DNA from: Corallococcus interemptor | GTDB lineage: Bacteria > Myxococcota > Myxococcia > Myxococcales > Myxococcaceae | DNA: 48,024 nt | Reading direction: 5' to 3' | Assembly (NCBI RefSeq): GCF_003668875.1 | Contig: NZ_RAWM01000063.1 | Coordinates: 1 to 48,024 of the forward strand | In this document: one piece after another, positions 16,051 to 22,865 of the stretch | How the letters are laid out: every line of letters starts with the position of its first letter | Position numbering within the stretch: the stretch's first letter is position 1 | Made by a program: the position numbers and the translations under genes | Notes under the pieces: generated by a model | The model's database searches: none | Seen by the model: only the letters and a program-made list of their open reading frames with translations | Told to the model about the DNA's origin: nothing

Positions 16051-17046
16051 ATGCCTGGGATTCAAGAACTCGTCGAGTTCGCCGAAGGCTCGAGGAAGAT
16101 CGGCGTCGACATGGTCAACTTTGCCTGGATCGGCGACCTCGACGAGGGTTCGGAGAAGGCGTTCCAGGGCGTCCGGACAGCCAGCCATCTCACGAACGTC
16201 CCCTGGAACCGCATCGTGTTCTGGTGTGAGTCCCGGAACAAGCGCGTCGCCGAGACAGTCCTTCACCGGATCAACCCCAAGATCTGGGTGATGTCGATGA
16301 GTGAGTTGTTCACCTGGTGGAAGCAGGACACCCGTGAAGCGAGCACGACCGTGGCCGAGACCGCGCGTCACGTCTACACGAGCCTCAAGCGTCTGGCCGC
16401 CCTCTCCGCCGCGAAAGACCTGGCCAGCCTGTGCATCCTGCGGGTGGTGGGCGGGTACTTCTTTGATGCCAGCGTCGAGTTCGTCCTCCAGGCGAAGTTC
16501 TTCACCCGGTTCGGCAAGCAGCCGCCGCCAGAGTGGAAAACGGACACGACGATGCCCGTGCTAACCAAGTCGCACTGGGTCGGCGACGCCTGGGCGCTGT
16601 ATGCGCACCCTTACACGGATACCACCCGGCGCGCCTTGAACACCTATCTGGTCATGTCCAGCAAGGCCGGCATCAATCATCGAAAAGGCATTGGCCCCGG
16701 CTTCTACACGTCGGAGATGCCCATGAGCTACACACCCGACACGACGTCCGCCCAATTCTTGTTCAAGCCGGAGAACCTGGGCCTGCAGGACGAGGATCTG
16801 CGGATCCGTCAGGAACGGGTCGGGTTGATCCAGGACATGATCATGTCCGCGCTGGCTGCTGGCTGGGGTGAGGAAAAGGCAGAAGACCTGGGCCAGCGCG
16901 ACGTGGAGACAGGTCAAACGCCAATCCTCACCCTTCCGCATTTTGGCCTCGTCAAGGTGCCAGGCAGCTCGCTGATGGAGTACGATCCGTCCAAGTGGAC
17001 GGGCTGGAAGGCGACCCCGTTCCGGGACTGGACGAAGCGCCGCTAG
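16051..17046 (+). CDS. Toxin-type glycosyltransferase-like protein, lower GC
   Basis: 331 residues from ATG 16051, preceded by AAGGGAG with a 7-nt spacer. The fold signature of the TcdA/TcdB-type glycosyltransferase family is visible: a VNFAWIGDL first strand, RIVFWC, and AAKDLASLCILRVVGGYFFD, which matches the conserved helix plus GG-x-Y-x-D loop. The DxD second acid is replaced (Asp-Ala-Ser), so activity is uncertain. The C-terminal third has no recognised domain. There is no signal peptide or membrane segment. GC content and codon use are clearly lower than in neighbours on both sides, and intergenic gaps isolate the gene, consistent with horizontal transfer. It may be an effector or a carbohydrate/protein glycosylator. 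Confidence 0.55.
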   Translation: MPGIQELVEFAEGSRKIGVDMVNFAWIGDLDEGSEKAFQGVRTASHLTNVPWNRIVFWCESRNKRVAETVLHRINPKIWVMSMSELFTWWKQDTREASTTVAETARHVYTSLKRLAALSAAKDLASLCILRVVGGYFFDASVEFVLQAKFFTRFGKQPPPEWKTDTTMPVLTKSHWVGDAWALYAHPYTDTTRRALNTYLVMSSKAGINHRKGIGPGFYTSEMPMSYTPDTTSAQFLFKPENLGLQDEDLRIRQERVGLIQDMIMSALAAGWGEEKAEDLGQRDVETGQTPILTLPHFGLVKVPGSSLMEYDPSKWTGWKATPFRDWTKRR

Positions 17047-17308
17047 TCCTTGCTCCGAGTGGAGTCCTCTCGATTTCCGCATGGTTGTTTCAACTGCCAT
17101 GCACCAGGATGGAGTGCCCGCGGCGGCTCCACAGGCGCAGCCCCCCTCGGCGCGCATGTCTCACCCGCCTCCCGTGTCGCATCCAGACCGGTGAAACCAC
17201 GTTTCACCGCCCAGCGCGACAACCCGAACAAACCAAGATCCCGTTTGACACCCCAGATATCGGCGGTGTTTCGGGGAGGGCCGTGCGCGGCTCAGCGCTC
17301 TCCTCCTC
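17047..17308. other. Intergenic region upstream of the porin operon
   Basis: 339 bp separate the glycosyltransferase-like gene from the porin start. The first 260 bp hold no credible ORF. They contain a loose GCATGG...CCATGC pair near 17080-17105 and a perfect 9-bp inverted repeat (listed separately). The remainder carries a promoter. Confidence 0.5.
17189..17209. promoter_or_regulatory. Perfect 9-bp inverted repeat
   Basis: CGGTGAAAC (17189-17197), loop CAC, GTTTCACCG (17201-17209). There is no T-run after it, so it is either a structured RNA end of the upstream transcript or a protein-binding dyad about 100 bp upstream of the porin promoter. Confidence 0.45.
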
Positions 17309-17336
17309 TGGACAGGAGGTTTAATTTTCTTATACA
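17309..17336 (+). promoter_or_regulatory. Sigma-70-type promoter of the porin operon
   Basis: TGGACA (17309-17314), 16-bp spacer, TATACA (17331-17336), set in an unusually AT-rich stretch. Predicted transcription starts near 17343, leaving a 5' leader of about 43 nt with GAAAGG before the ATG at 17386. Confidence 0.55.
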
Positions 17337-17385
17337 CATAAAATCCAGTCAGCCCCCCGTTCGGTCGTCGTTGAAAGGCACTCCC

Positions 17386-18495
17386 ATGTTTCATCTGCGA
17401 CGGCTCCTCCTGTGTCTGGGAGTCCTGCTGGTCTCCGGCACCGCGTCCGGCATGTCCCTGGCGGATGGGAAGTTCTTCATCCACGGGTACTCACACCTGA
17501 GCACCGGCAAGACCTGGGAGAACGTCTACCTGGCCGGCAATGAGGACGTGGGCCTGCAGGACCTGGGCACCACGCTGCTGGTCCGGGCCCTCCCCGCGGA
17601 GCGGCTGGTCATCAACACGCAGTTCTCCTTCGAGAAGGCCCCCGGCCAGTCGCTGGAGCCGGAGGTGGACTACGCCTTCGCGGAGTACTCCTTCTCCGAC
17701 GCGTTCCGCCTGCGCGCGGGCCGCAACCAGCTCCCCCTGGCGCTGTACTCGGAGATCTACGACGTGGGCACGCTGCGGCCCTTCAACGCCCTGCCCCAGG
17801 GGACGTACGGCCCCACGACGATTGGCGTGGAGAACTACGACGGCCTGGGGCTCACCGGCCGCATCAACCTGCCGGGCGAGTGGATGGTGGAGTACGACGC
17901 CTACGGCGGCTTCCTCGACCTGAAGCAGCCCCTCGTCCAGGACTGTGACGAGGCGGAGGGCGGCGTGTGCATCATCGAGTCACAGCTGCTCGGCGGCCGG
18001 CTGGCGCTGTGGGCGCCGCTGGAGGGACTGCGCTTCACCGCGTCCGGGTTCGTGTCCCGCGACCCCGCGAAGGCGGAGGGCAGTCACGACGTGCTGGGCG
18101 TCGTGGGCGCGGGCGCCGAGTACCTGGGTGAGTCGCTGTGGCTGCGGGCCGAGTTCTTCAACCTGTTCTCCGAGCAGTCCAAGGCGCGTACGGGCTACGT
18201 GGAGGCGGCGTACTTCCTCACCCCGCACTGGCAGCTGGCCGGACGCGTGGAGGGCTCGCGCACCTGGGCCTCCGCCACCGCCGTGCCGCCCGAGCTGCTC
18301 ACCTACCTGCGCCACCGCGAGGCCGCCGTGGGGGTGAACTACTGGTTCAACCCGCACCTCGTCTTCAAGGTGTCGTTCCACAACGTCATCGGCAACCGCT
18401 TCGCCATGCCCGAGGCCACTGACGACCTGGCGGCGCTCCTCCACCCGGAGCCCCACACGCGGCTCCTGTCCCTGGGCACGCAGTTCAGCTTCTAG
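17386..18495 (+). CDS. Outer-membrane porin-like protein
   Basis: 369 residues from ATG 17386, preceded by GAAAGG. Signal peptide (1-23), then a beta-barrel pattern from FFIHGYSHLS to the terminal strand ending in Phe (LSLGTQFSF), typical for outer-membrane insertion. Internal strands include LRAGRNQLPLALYSE and VGVNYWFNPHLVFKVSFH, similar to OprP/DcaP-type porins. It is the first gene of a three-gene set with a phosphate-binding-like protein and a chemoreceptor, suggesting solute entry linked to sensing. An ATG 21 codons downstream of this start lies at the mature end and is unlikely to be used. Confidence 0.75.
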   Translation: MFHLRRLLLCLGVLLVSGTASGMSLADGKFFIHGYSHLSTGKTWENVYLAGNEDVGLQDLGTTLLVRALPAERLVINTQFSFEKAPGQSLEPEVDYAFAEYSFSDAFRLRAGRNQLPLALYSEIYDVGTLRPFNALPQGTYGPTTIGVENYDGLGLTGRINLPGEWMVEYDAYGGFLDLKQPLVQDCDEAEGGVCIIESQLLGGRLALWAPLEGLRFTASGFVSRDPAKAEGSHDVLGVVGAGAEYLGESLWLRAEFFNLFSEQSKARTGYVEAAYFLTPHWQLAGRVEGSRTWASATAVPPELLTYLRHREAAVGVNYWFNPHLVFKVSFHNVIGNRFAMPEATDDLAALLHPEPHTRLLSLGTQFSF

Positions 18496-18519
18496 ACCCA
18501 CCCCCTTTCCGGAAACGCC

Positions 18520-18957
18520 ATGAGAACGCTTGTCCTGCTCTTGTTGTGTGGGTTTGCCGGGCTCTTCGCCGGGCCGGCGCGGGGGGCGCCGTCCGGGGCC
18601 TACAAGGTCGTGGTCCATCCGGACAACCCGGTGAACGAGCTGAGCCGCGCGCGGCTCTCGCAGCTCTTCTTCAAGAAGAGCACCCAGTGGGATTCAGGCG
18701 TCACCGCCATGCCGGTGGACCTGAACGACAGCTCGCCGGTGCGCGCCGCCTTCTGCGACGAGGTCCTGAAGCGCTCGCTGCCCGCGGTCCGGGCCTTCTG
18801 GCAGCAGCGCATCTTCTCCGGCCGCGACGTGCCGCCCCCGGAGCTGCCGTCGGATGCGGACGTCCTCGCCTACGTGCGCGCGAACCCCGGCGCCGTGGGC
18901 TACGTGCCCGCGAGCACCCCCACCCCCGGGCTGAAGGTCATCACCCTGCTGGACTGA
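18520..18957 (+). CDS. Phosphate-ABC-transporter-like periplasmic binding domain, half size
   Basis: 145 residues: signal peptide (1-23), then YKVVVHPDNPVNELSRARLSQLFFKK, which matches the second lobe of PstS-like binding proteins. It continues with W-x-x-G, VRAAFCDEVL and a final VRANPGAVGYVPAST segment, the usual ligand-loop region. It is about half the length of a full PstS, so it cannot form the two-lobed fold alone. Family members of this length occur beside chemoreceptors. It is 24 bp after the porin and 21 bp before the receptor gene, which supports one transcript. A role as periplasmic ligand presenter to the receptor is inferred. Confidence 0.75.
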   Translation: MRTLVLLLLCGFAGLFAGPARGAPSGAYKVVVHPDNPVNELSRARLSQLFFKKSTQWDSGVTAMPVDLNDSSPVRAAFCDEVLKRSLPAVRAFWQQRIFSGRDVPPPELPSDADVLAYVRANPGAVGYVPASTPTPGLKVITLLD

Positions 18958-18978
18958 AAGAACAACGAGTCCGGCACC

Positions 18979-20568
18979 ATGCGATTCAAGCACAAGGTCC
19001 TGCTGCTCCCCGTCCTCGCGGCCCTGTTCCTCGTGGCCATCATCGGGCTCTCGGAGCTGCTCGGGCGCAGCACCCGGCAGCACCTGGAGCGCATCGAGAA
19101 GGGCTACGTCCCCGCGGTGCTCCTCAGCCGGGACCTGGACGTGCTGCTGCAACAGCTGCAACGGGGACTCCAGGACGCGGTCGCGGCGGAGGACCTGGAG
19201 CAGCTGGCCGAGTCGGACGCCGTCGCGAAGCGCTTCCTCCAGCGGGTCGCCGAGGGGCGCACCAACCCCGCCATCACGCCGGGGCGCATGGACGCGCTGG
19301 AGGCGCAGCTGCGCGACTACGTGGCCTTCGCCCGCGACACGAGCGAGCGGATGATCCGCAGGGACGCCCAGGCCTCCGCCCGGCTCCCGGAGATGGCCAC
19401 GCGCTACAACCAGGTGCGGGACGCGCTCCAGCGCGCCACCGAGGAGGACCAGCTCAAGATGGGCGCCTCCTTCGCCCTCACCCTGGAGGAGCACAAGGGC
19501 TCCCAGCGGCGCCTGGTCCTGCTGGGGCTCATCCTGCTGGGCGTGCTCGCGTCGCTGTCGGTGTGGCTGGTGTCGCAGGTGGCCCAGCCGCTGACGCGGC
19601 TCACGCAGGTCGCCTCGCGCATCGCCACCGAGGGTGACCTCACCCAGGTCATCGACATCCGGTCCGAGGACGAGATTGGCCTCCTGGCCCAGAGCATCAA
19701 CCACCTGGTGCAGCGCCTGCGCACCATCCCCGTCACCCTCCAGGAGACGCTGAAGGAGCTGGCCGGCAGCGTGGAGGGACTGACGCACATCAGCCGCGAG
19801 CAGTCCGAGCACCTCACCCGCCAGTCGGCGAGCATCGAGGAGGCGAGCGTGGCCATGCGGGACATCCAGGAGCGGGCGCTGGAGGCCTCGCGGCAGGCCG
19901 ACACGGTGCTCCAGGTCGCGAAGCGCGCGGAGCAGGCCAGCCTGACGGGCCAGACGCGGCTGCGCCAGAGCGGCGACGCGCTGGAGCACCTGCGCGCCCA
20001 GGTGGGCGAGCTGATGCCGGCCATCGGGCGGCTCACGGAGGGCTCTCGCAAGGCGTCCGCCATCCTCCAGACGGTCAAGGACCTGTCGGATCAATCCAAC
20101 GTGCTGGCCATCAACGCGGCCATCGAGGCGGCGCGCTCGGGCGAGCACGGGCGCAGCTTCGCGGTGGTGGCCCGGGAGATGCGGTCGCTGTCGCAGCAGT
20201 CCCAGCGCGGCGCGCAGAGCATCAGCGGCCTGCTGTCGGAGATGGGCACCGCGGTGAGCGCCGTCACCGAGTCCCTGGAGAGCAGCCACCAGAAGATGGC
20301 GGAGGGCATCCACGAGGCGCTCTCCTCCGGGCAGAGCCTCCAGGAGCTGACGGAGGCCGTGCGGGACAGCAGCAGCGCGGCCCAGGACATCGTGGGCTCG
20401 TTCACCCAGCAGAACGCGGGCATCGTGCAGATGACCGCGGTGGTGACGGACTTCTCCCGGATGATGAAGGACAGCGTGCGGGCCAACGAGGACGTGGAGT
20501 CCGCCATCCAGCGGCTGGAGGTCGCCTTCCGGGGCATCCAGGGCGTCGTGAGCGGCTTCCGCGTCTAG
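18979..20568 (+). CDS. Methyl-accepting chemotaxis protein
   Basis: 529 residues. TM1 7-25, a periplasmic helical domain 30-175 (four-helix-bundle type), TM2 179-201, HAMP about 200-252, then the cytoplasmic coiled-coil with the conserved hairpin tip around 368-403 (DQSNVLAINAAIEAARSGEHGR). It signals ligand state to a CheA/CheW complex. No cheA lies in the window. Its placement behind a porin and a phosphate-binding-like protein suggests it senses that binding protein or its ligand. No C-terminal methyltransferase-tether pentapeptide is seen. Confidence 0.9.
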   Translation: MRFKHKVLLLPVLAALFLVAIIGLSELLGRSTRQHLERIEKGYVPAVLLSRDLDVLLQQLQRGLQDAVAAEDLEQLAESDAVAKRFLQRVAEGRTNPAITPGRMDALEAQLRDYVAFARDTSERMIRRDAQASARLPEMATRYNQVRDALQRATEEDQLKMGASFALTLEEHKGSQRRLVLLGLILLGVLASLSVWLVSQVAQPLTRLTQVASRIATEGDLTQVIDIRSEDEIGLLAQSINHLVQRLRTIPVTLQETLKELAGSVEGLTHISREQSEHLTRQSASIEEASVAMRDIQERALEASRQADTVLQVAKRAEQASLTGQTRLRQSGDALEHLRAQVGELMPAIGRLTEGSRKASAILQTVKDLSDQSNVLAINAAIEAARSGEHGRSFAVVAREMRSLSQQSQRGAQSISGLLSEMGTAVSAVTESLESSHQKMAEGIHEALSSGQSLQELTEAVRDSSSAAQDIVGSFTQQNAGIVQMTAVVTDFSRMMKDSVRANEDVESAIQRLEVAFRGIQGVVSGFRV

Positions 20569-20653
20569 GGCCTGATTTAATCCGGTTTAATTCGCCGGCC
20601 GGCGTCTCGAACGCTTTCATCCTCGAAGATGTTCAGAGGGGGAAGCACAAGAC

Positions 20654-21814
20654 ATGTCGACTGATGGAATCCGCCGTGCCCTGGGGCCTTTGCTGCGCAC
20701 CGTCGCGAACACCGCCGTGGAGAAGGCGGTCGCCCCACCGCTGCAACCCGCCGCGAAGGCCGTCACGAACTTCGCGGTGTCCTCGTTCGAGCGCGGCAGG
20801 TCGCCGCTGGTCGCGCTGAGCCCGCCGCCGCCACCTCCGGCTCCGCAAGTCGACGGGAAGCTGGAGGCGGGGGACTGGCTGTCGGTCACGGATAAGGACG
20901 GCGCGAACCAGCGTCAGCGGCCGACCACGAAGAGCGGAATCAACACCACCTTCACGGAGGGGACGCTGCTGAAGATCATCCCGCCGCCGGACAACGGCGC
21001 CGTGAGCCAGGAGGGTTTCGTCTACGTGGAGAGCCGGTCCGGGAAACAGGGCTGGGTCCACGAGAGCCTGGTCGGGGAGGTCAGCGAGGAGTTCGTCAAT
21101 CAGGTCAAGGCGGACGAGCTCGCGAAGAAGCGCGCCGAGAACCACCAGACGGACGCCGCGGACGCGTACCAGGGCATCTACGTCAACCAGTTCGACGCGG
21201 AGAAGCAGGTGGGGGACCCGTCTGCCCGCAATGCCAACTGCGGCCCCGCCTCCACGCTCATGGCGCTGCGCAACGAGGGGCTCACCCTCCCCCCCATCCC
21301 CGACGTCACGAGCAGCGGCACGGCCGGCGACGAGGTGCAGGCCGCGCGCTACTGGGGCAGCACCAACACCGGCAATGACGGCGTGACGACCAACGACGCG
21401 GGCGAGACGGTGTACGCGCTGGGGGAGGAGAACTCGCTCTACACCGGCTTCAAGAACGTGAGGAACGCGGTGACGGCCGCGGGCGGGACCTGCGAGGACG
21501 TGGCCGCGAACTCGGCGAGCATCAAGACGGCCATCGAGTCCGGCATGTCGGTGGTCATCTCCGGGAACTTCGTCGAGCCGTCCGCTCAGGACCCGGAGGG
21601 CGCCCCGGTGCTCAAGGGCGACACCTGGGAGCAAGGCGGCGGCGCCGAGGAGCATCTGGTCGCGGTGGTGGGCATGACGCCGGAGGGCAACTTCATCGTC
21701 TGCGATCCAGCGTCCGCGTGCCGCACGCCCATCGAGGTCACGGCCGAGGAGCTGGACGCCTTCATGCGCGGCAACGCGGGCGCCATCGGCATCGCGGGCC
21801 CGGCGACCGAATAG
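20654..21814 (+). CDS. C39-like cysteine peptidase with SH3-like region
   Basis: 386 residues from ATG 20654, preceded by GGGGGAAG. Residues 1-50 are Ala-rich and helical without a signal peptide. A proline run (57-63) leads to an SH3-like region (70-145: LSVTDKDGANQRQRP, GFVYVESRSGKQGWV). Residues 165-386 form a papain-fold domain: NCGPAS with Cys196, a long insert, EEHLVAVVG with His334, and FIVCDP with Asp351. This is the Cys/His/Asp order of C39-like peptidases. An SH3-like region plus peptidase suggests action on peptidoglycan, peptides or host/prey protein. Lacking a signal peptide, it may be exported by a dedicated secretion machine or act in the cytoplasm. Confidence 0.7.
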   Translation: MSTDGIRRALGPLLRTVANTAVEKAVAPPLQPAAKAVTNFAVSSFERGRSPLVALSPPPPPPAPQVDGKLEAGDWLSVTDKDGANQRQRPTTKSGINTTFTEGTLLKIIPPPDNGAVSQEGFVYVESRSGKQGWVHESLVGEVSEEFVNQVKADELAKKRAENHQTDAADAYQGIYVNQFDAEKQVGDPSARNANCGPASTLMALRNEGLTLPPIPDVTSSGTAGDEVQAARYWGSTNTGNDGVTTNDAGETVYALGEENSLYTGFKNVRNAVTAAGGTCEDVAANSASIKTAIESGMSVVISGNFVEPSAQDPEGAPVLKGDTWEQGGGAEEHLVAVVGMTPEGNFIVCDPASACRTPIEVTAEELDAFMRGNAGAIGIAGPATE

Positions 21815-21901
21815 GGAGGGCTTCCGGCAATCCCTCATGGCCATGGAAGCGCCCGGAACGCCATGATGGATGCCTTGAAGCGCGAACCCGAGGAGTCCTG
21901 A

Positions 21902-22786
21902 GTGCGAAGCCGCTCATTCCGCATCCCCCTTCTCGTTCCGGCGTTGGTGGTGCTGGGCGGTTGTGAGCGCCAGGAGCAGCCGCCTCCCGCGCGGGTCCCC
22001 GCCGCGGCTCCGGTCAAGGCGAGCGCGCCCGCGAAGGTCACGCCCTCGCCTAGCAGCACCGGGGCGGAGCTGCGCGAGCGGCTGCGATGCGAGGCGCTCC
22101 TCGGCTTCAGCGGGCTGCTGGCGGGGCAGCAGGAGTACTTCGGGGAGAAGGACCGCTGGACGGAGGACGTCACACGGCTCCCCGTCCCGGCGGCGTGCAC
22201 GGATGGCAGCCGCGTGCCCACGCCGGATGCCACCTGGCTCGCGGGTTGCCACTTCCGTTACGCGATCTCGGTGACCGGCTCGCCGCCGGACAACACCTCC
22301 TTCCGCGTGCGCGCGGTGGGCGTGGGCGGGCTCGCCGAAGGGCTCACGTATGAGATGGCGCATGGGTTCGTGGACGGGAAGCCCGTGCGCGTGTGGCCCT
22401 CGGAGCTCGTCCTCGAGGACTGCCATGGCGTGCGCAGGCCGGAGGGGACGCCGCTGCCAGCCCCGCTGTGTGAGGGGGCCAGCAACCTGAAGGGGTTCTT
22501 CACGTCCCAGAAAGCGTACTTCGGGGAGAAGGACCGCTACTCGGAGAGCGCCGACCAGCTGGGCTTCCTTCCGGAGCCCTGCCTCGACGGCACCCGCGCG
22601 CCGGTCCCGGATGACACGTGGATCGCGGGCTGTCGTTTCATCTATCGCGCCGAGGTGTCGGGCATCGCGCCGGTGCAGGCCTTCCTGCTCACCGCGCGCG
22701 GCATGAAGGGCCCGGTGGTGGATCAGAAGCTGACGCTGGACTCCCAGTACACCTGGAGCCCAGCGGATCCAGGCTGCGCGCCGTGA
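21902..22786 (+). CDS. Lipoprotein with two pilin-headgroup-like units
   Basis: 294 residues starting at GTG 21902, with GAGGAG 6 nt upstream. Lipobox LGGC (Cys21) and a Pro/Ala linker precede two homologous units (63-172 and 190-286). Each begins at a Cys, runs through Q-x-x-YFGEKDR-W/Y and carries a CTDGSR/CLDGTR turn followed by DDTW-like and AGC-x-F-x-Y strands. The YFGEKDRY block resembles the segment following the N-terminal helix in type IV pilin-like proteins of deltaproteobacteria, but the pilin helix and prepilin cleavage site are missing. Four cysteines per unit occupy matching positions (63/99/116/174 and 190/227/244/291). Confidence 0.7.
   Translation: MRSRSFRIPLLVPALVVLGGCERQEQPPPARVPAAAPVKASAPAKVTPSPSSTGAELRERLRCEALLGFSGLLAGQQEYFGEKDRWTEDVTRLPVPAACTDGSRVPTPDATWLAGCHFRYAISVTGSPPDNTSFRVRAVGVGGLAEGLTYEMAHGFVDGKPVRVWPSELVLEDCHGVRRPEGTPLPAPLCEGASNLKGFFTSQKAYFGEKDRYSESADQLGFLPEPCLDGTRAPVPDDTWIAGCRFIYRAEVSGIAPVQAFLLTARGMKGPVVDQKLTLDSQYTWSPADPGCAP
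22088..22759 (+). repeat. Tandem duplication inside the lipoprotein gene
   Basis: Unit 1 covers about 22088-22417 and unit 2 about 22469-22759. They are clearly homologous at protein level, with matching cysteine spacing, but diverged in DNA, so the duplication is old. Confidence 0.65.
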
Positions 22787-22865
22787 CGCGCTGGCGCGCG
22801 TACAAGTCCGACGGCCGTTCACTGGTCGTCGGCGGAGCGGAGAAGAAACTGCGCGTCGTGCCCGT

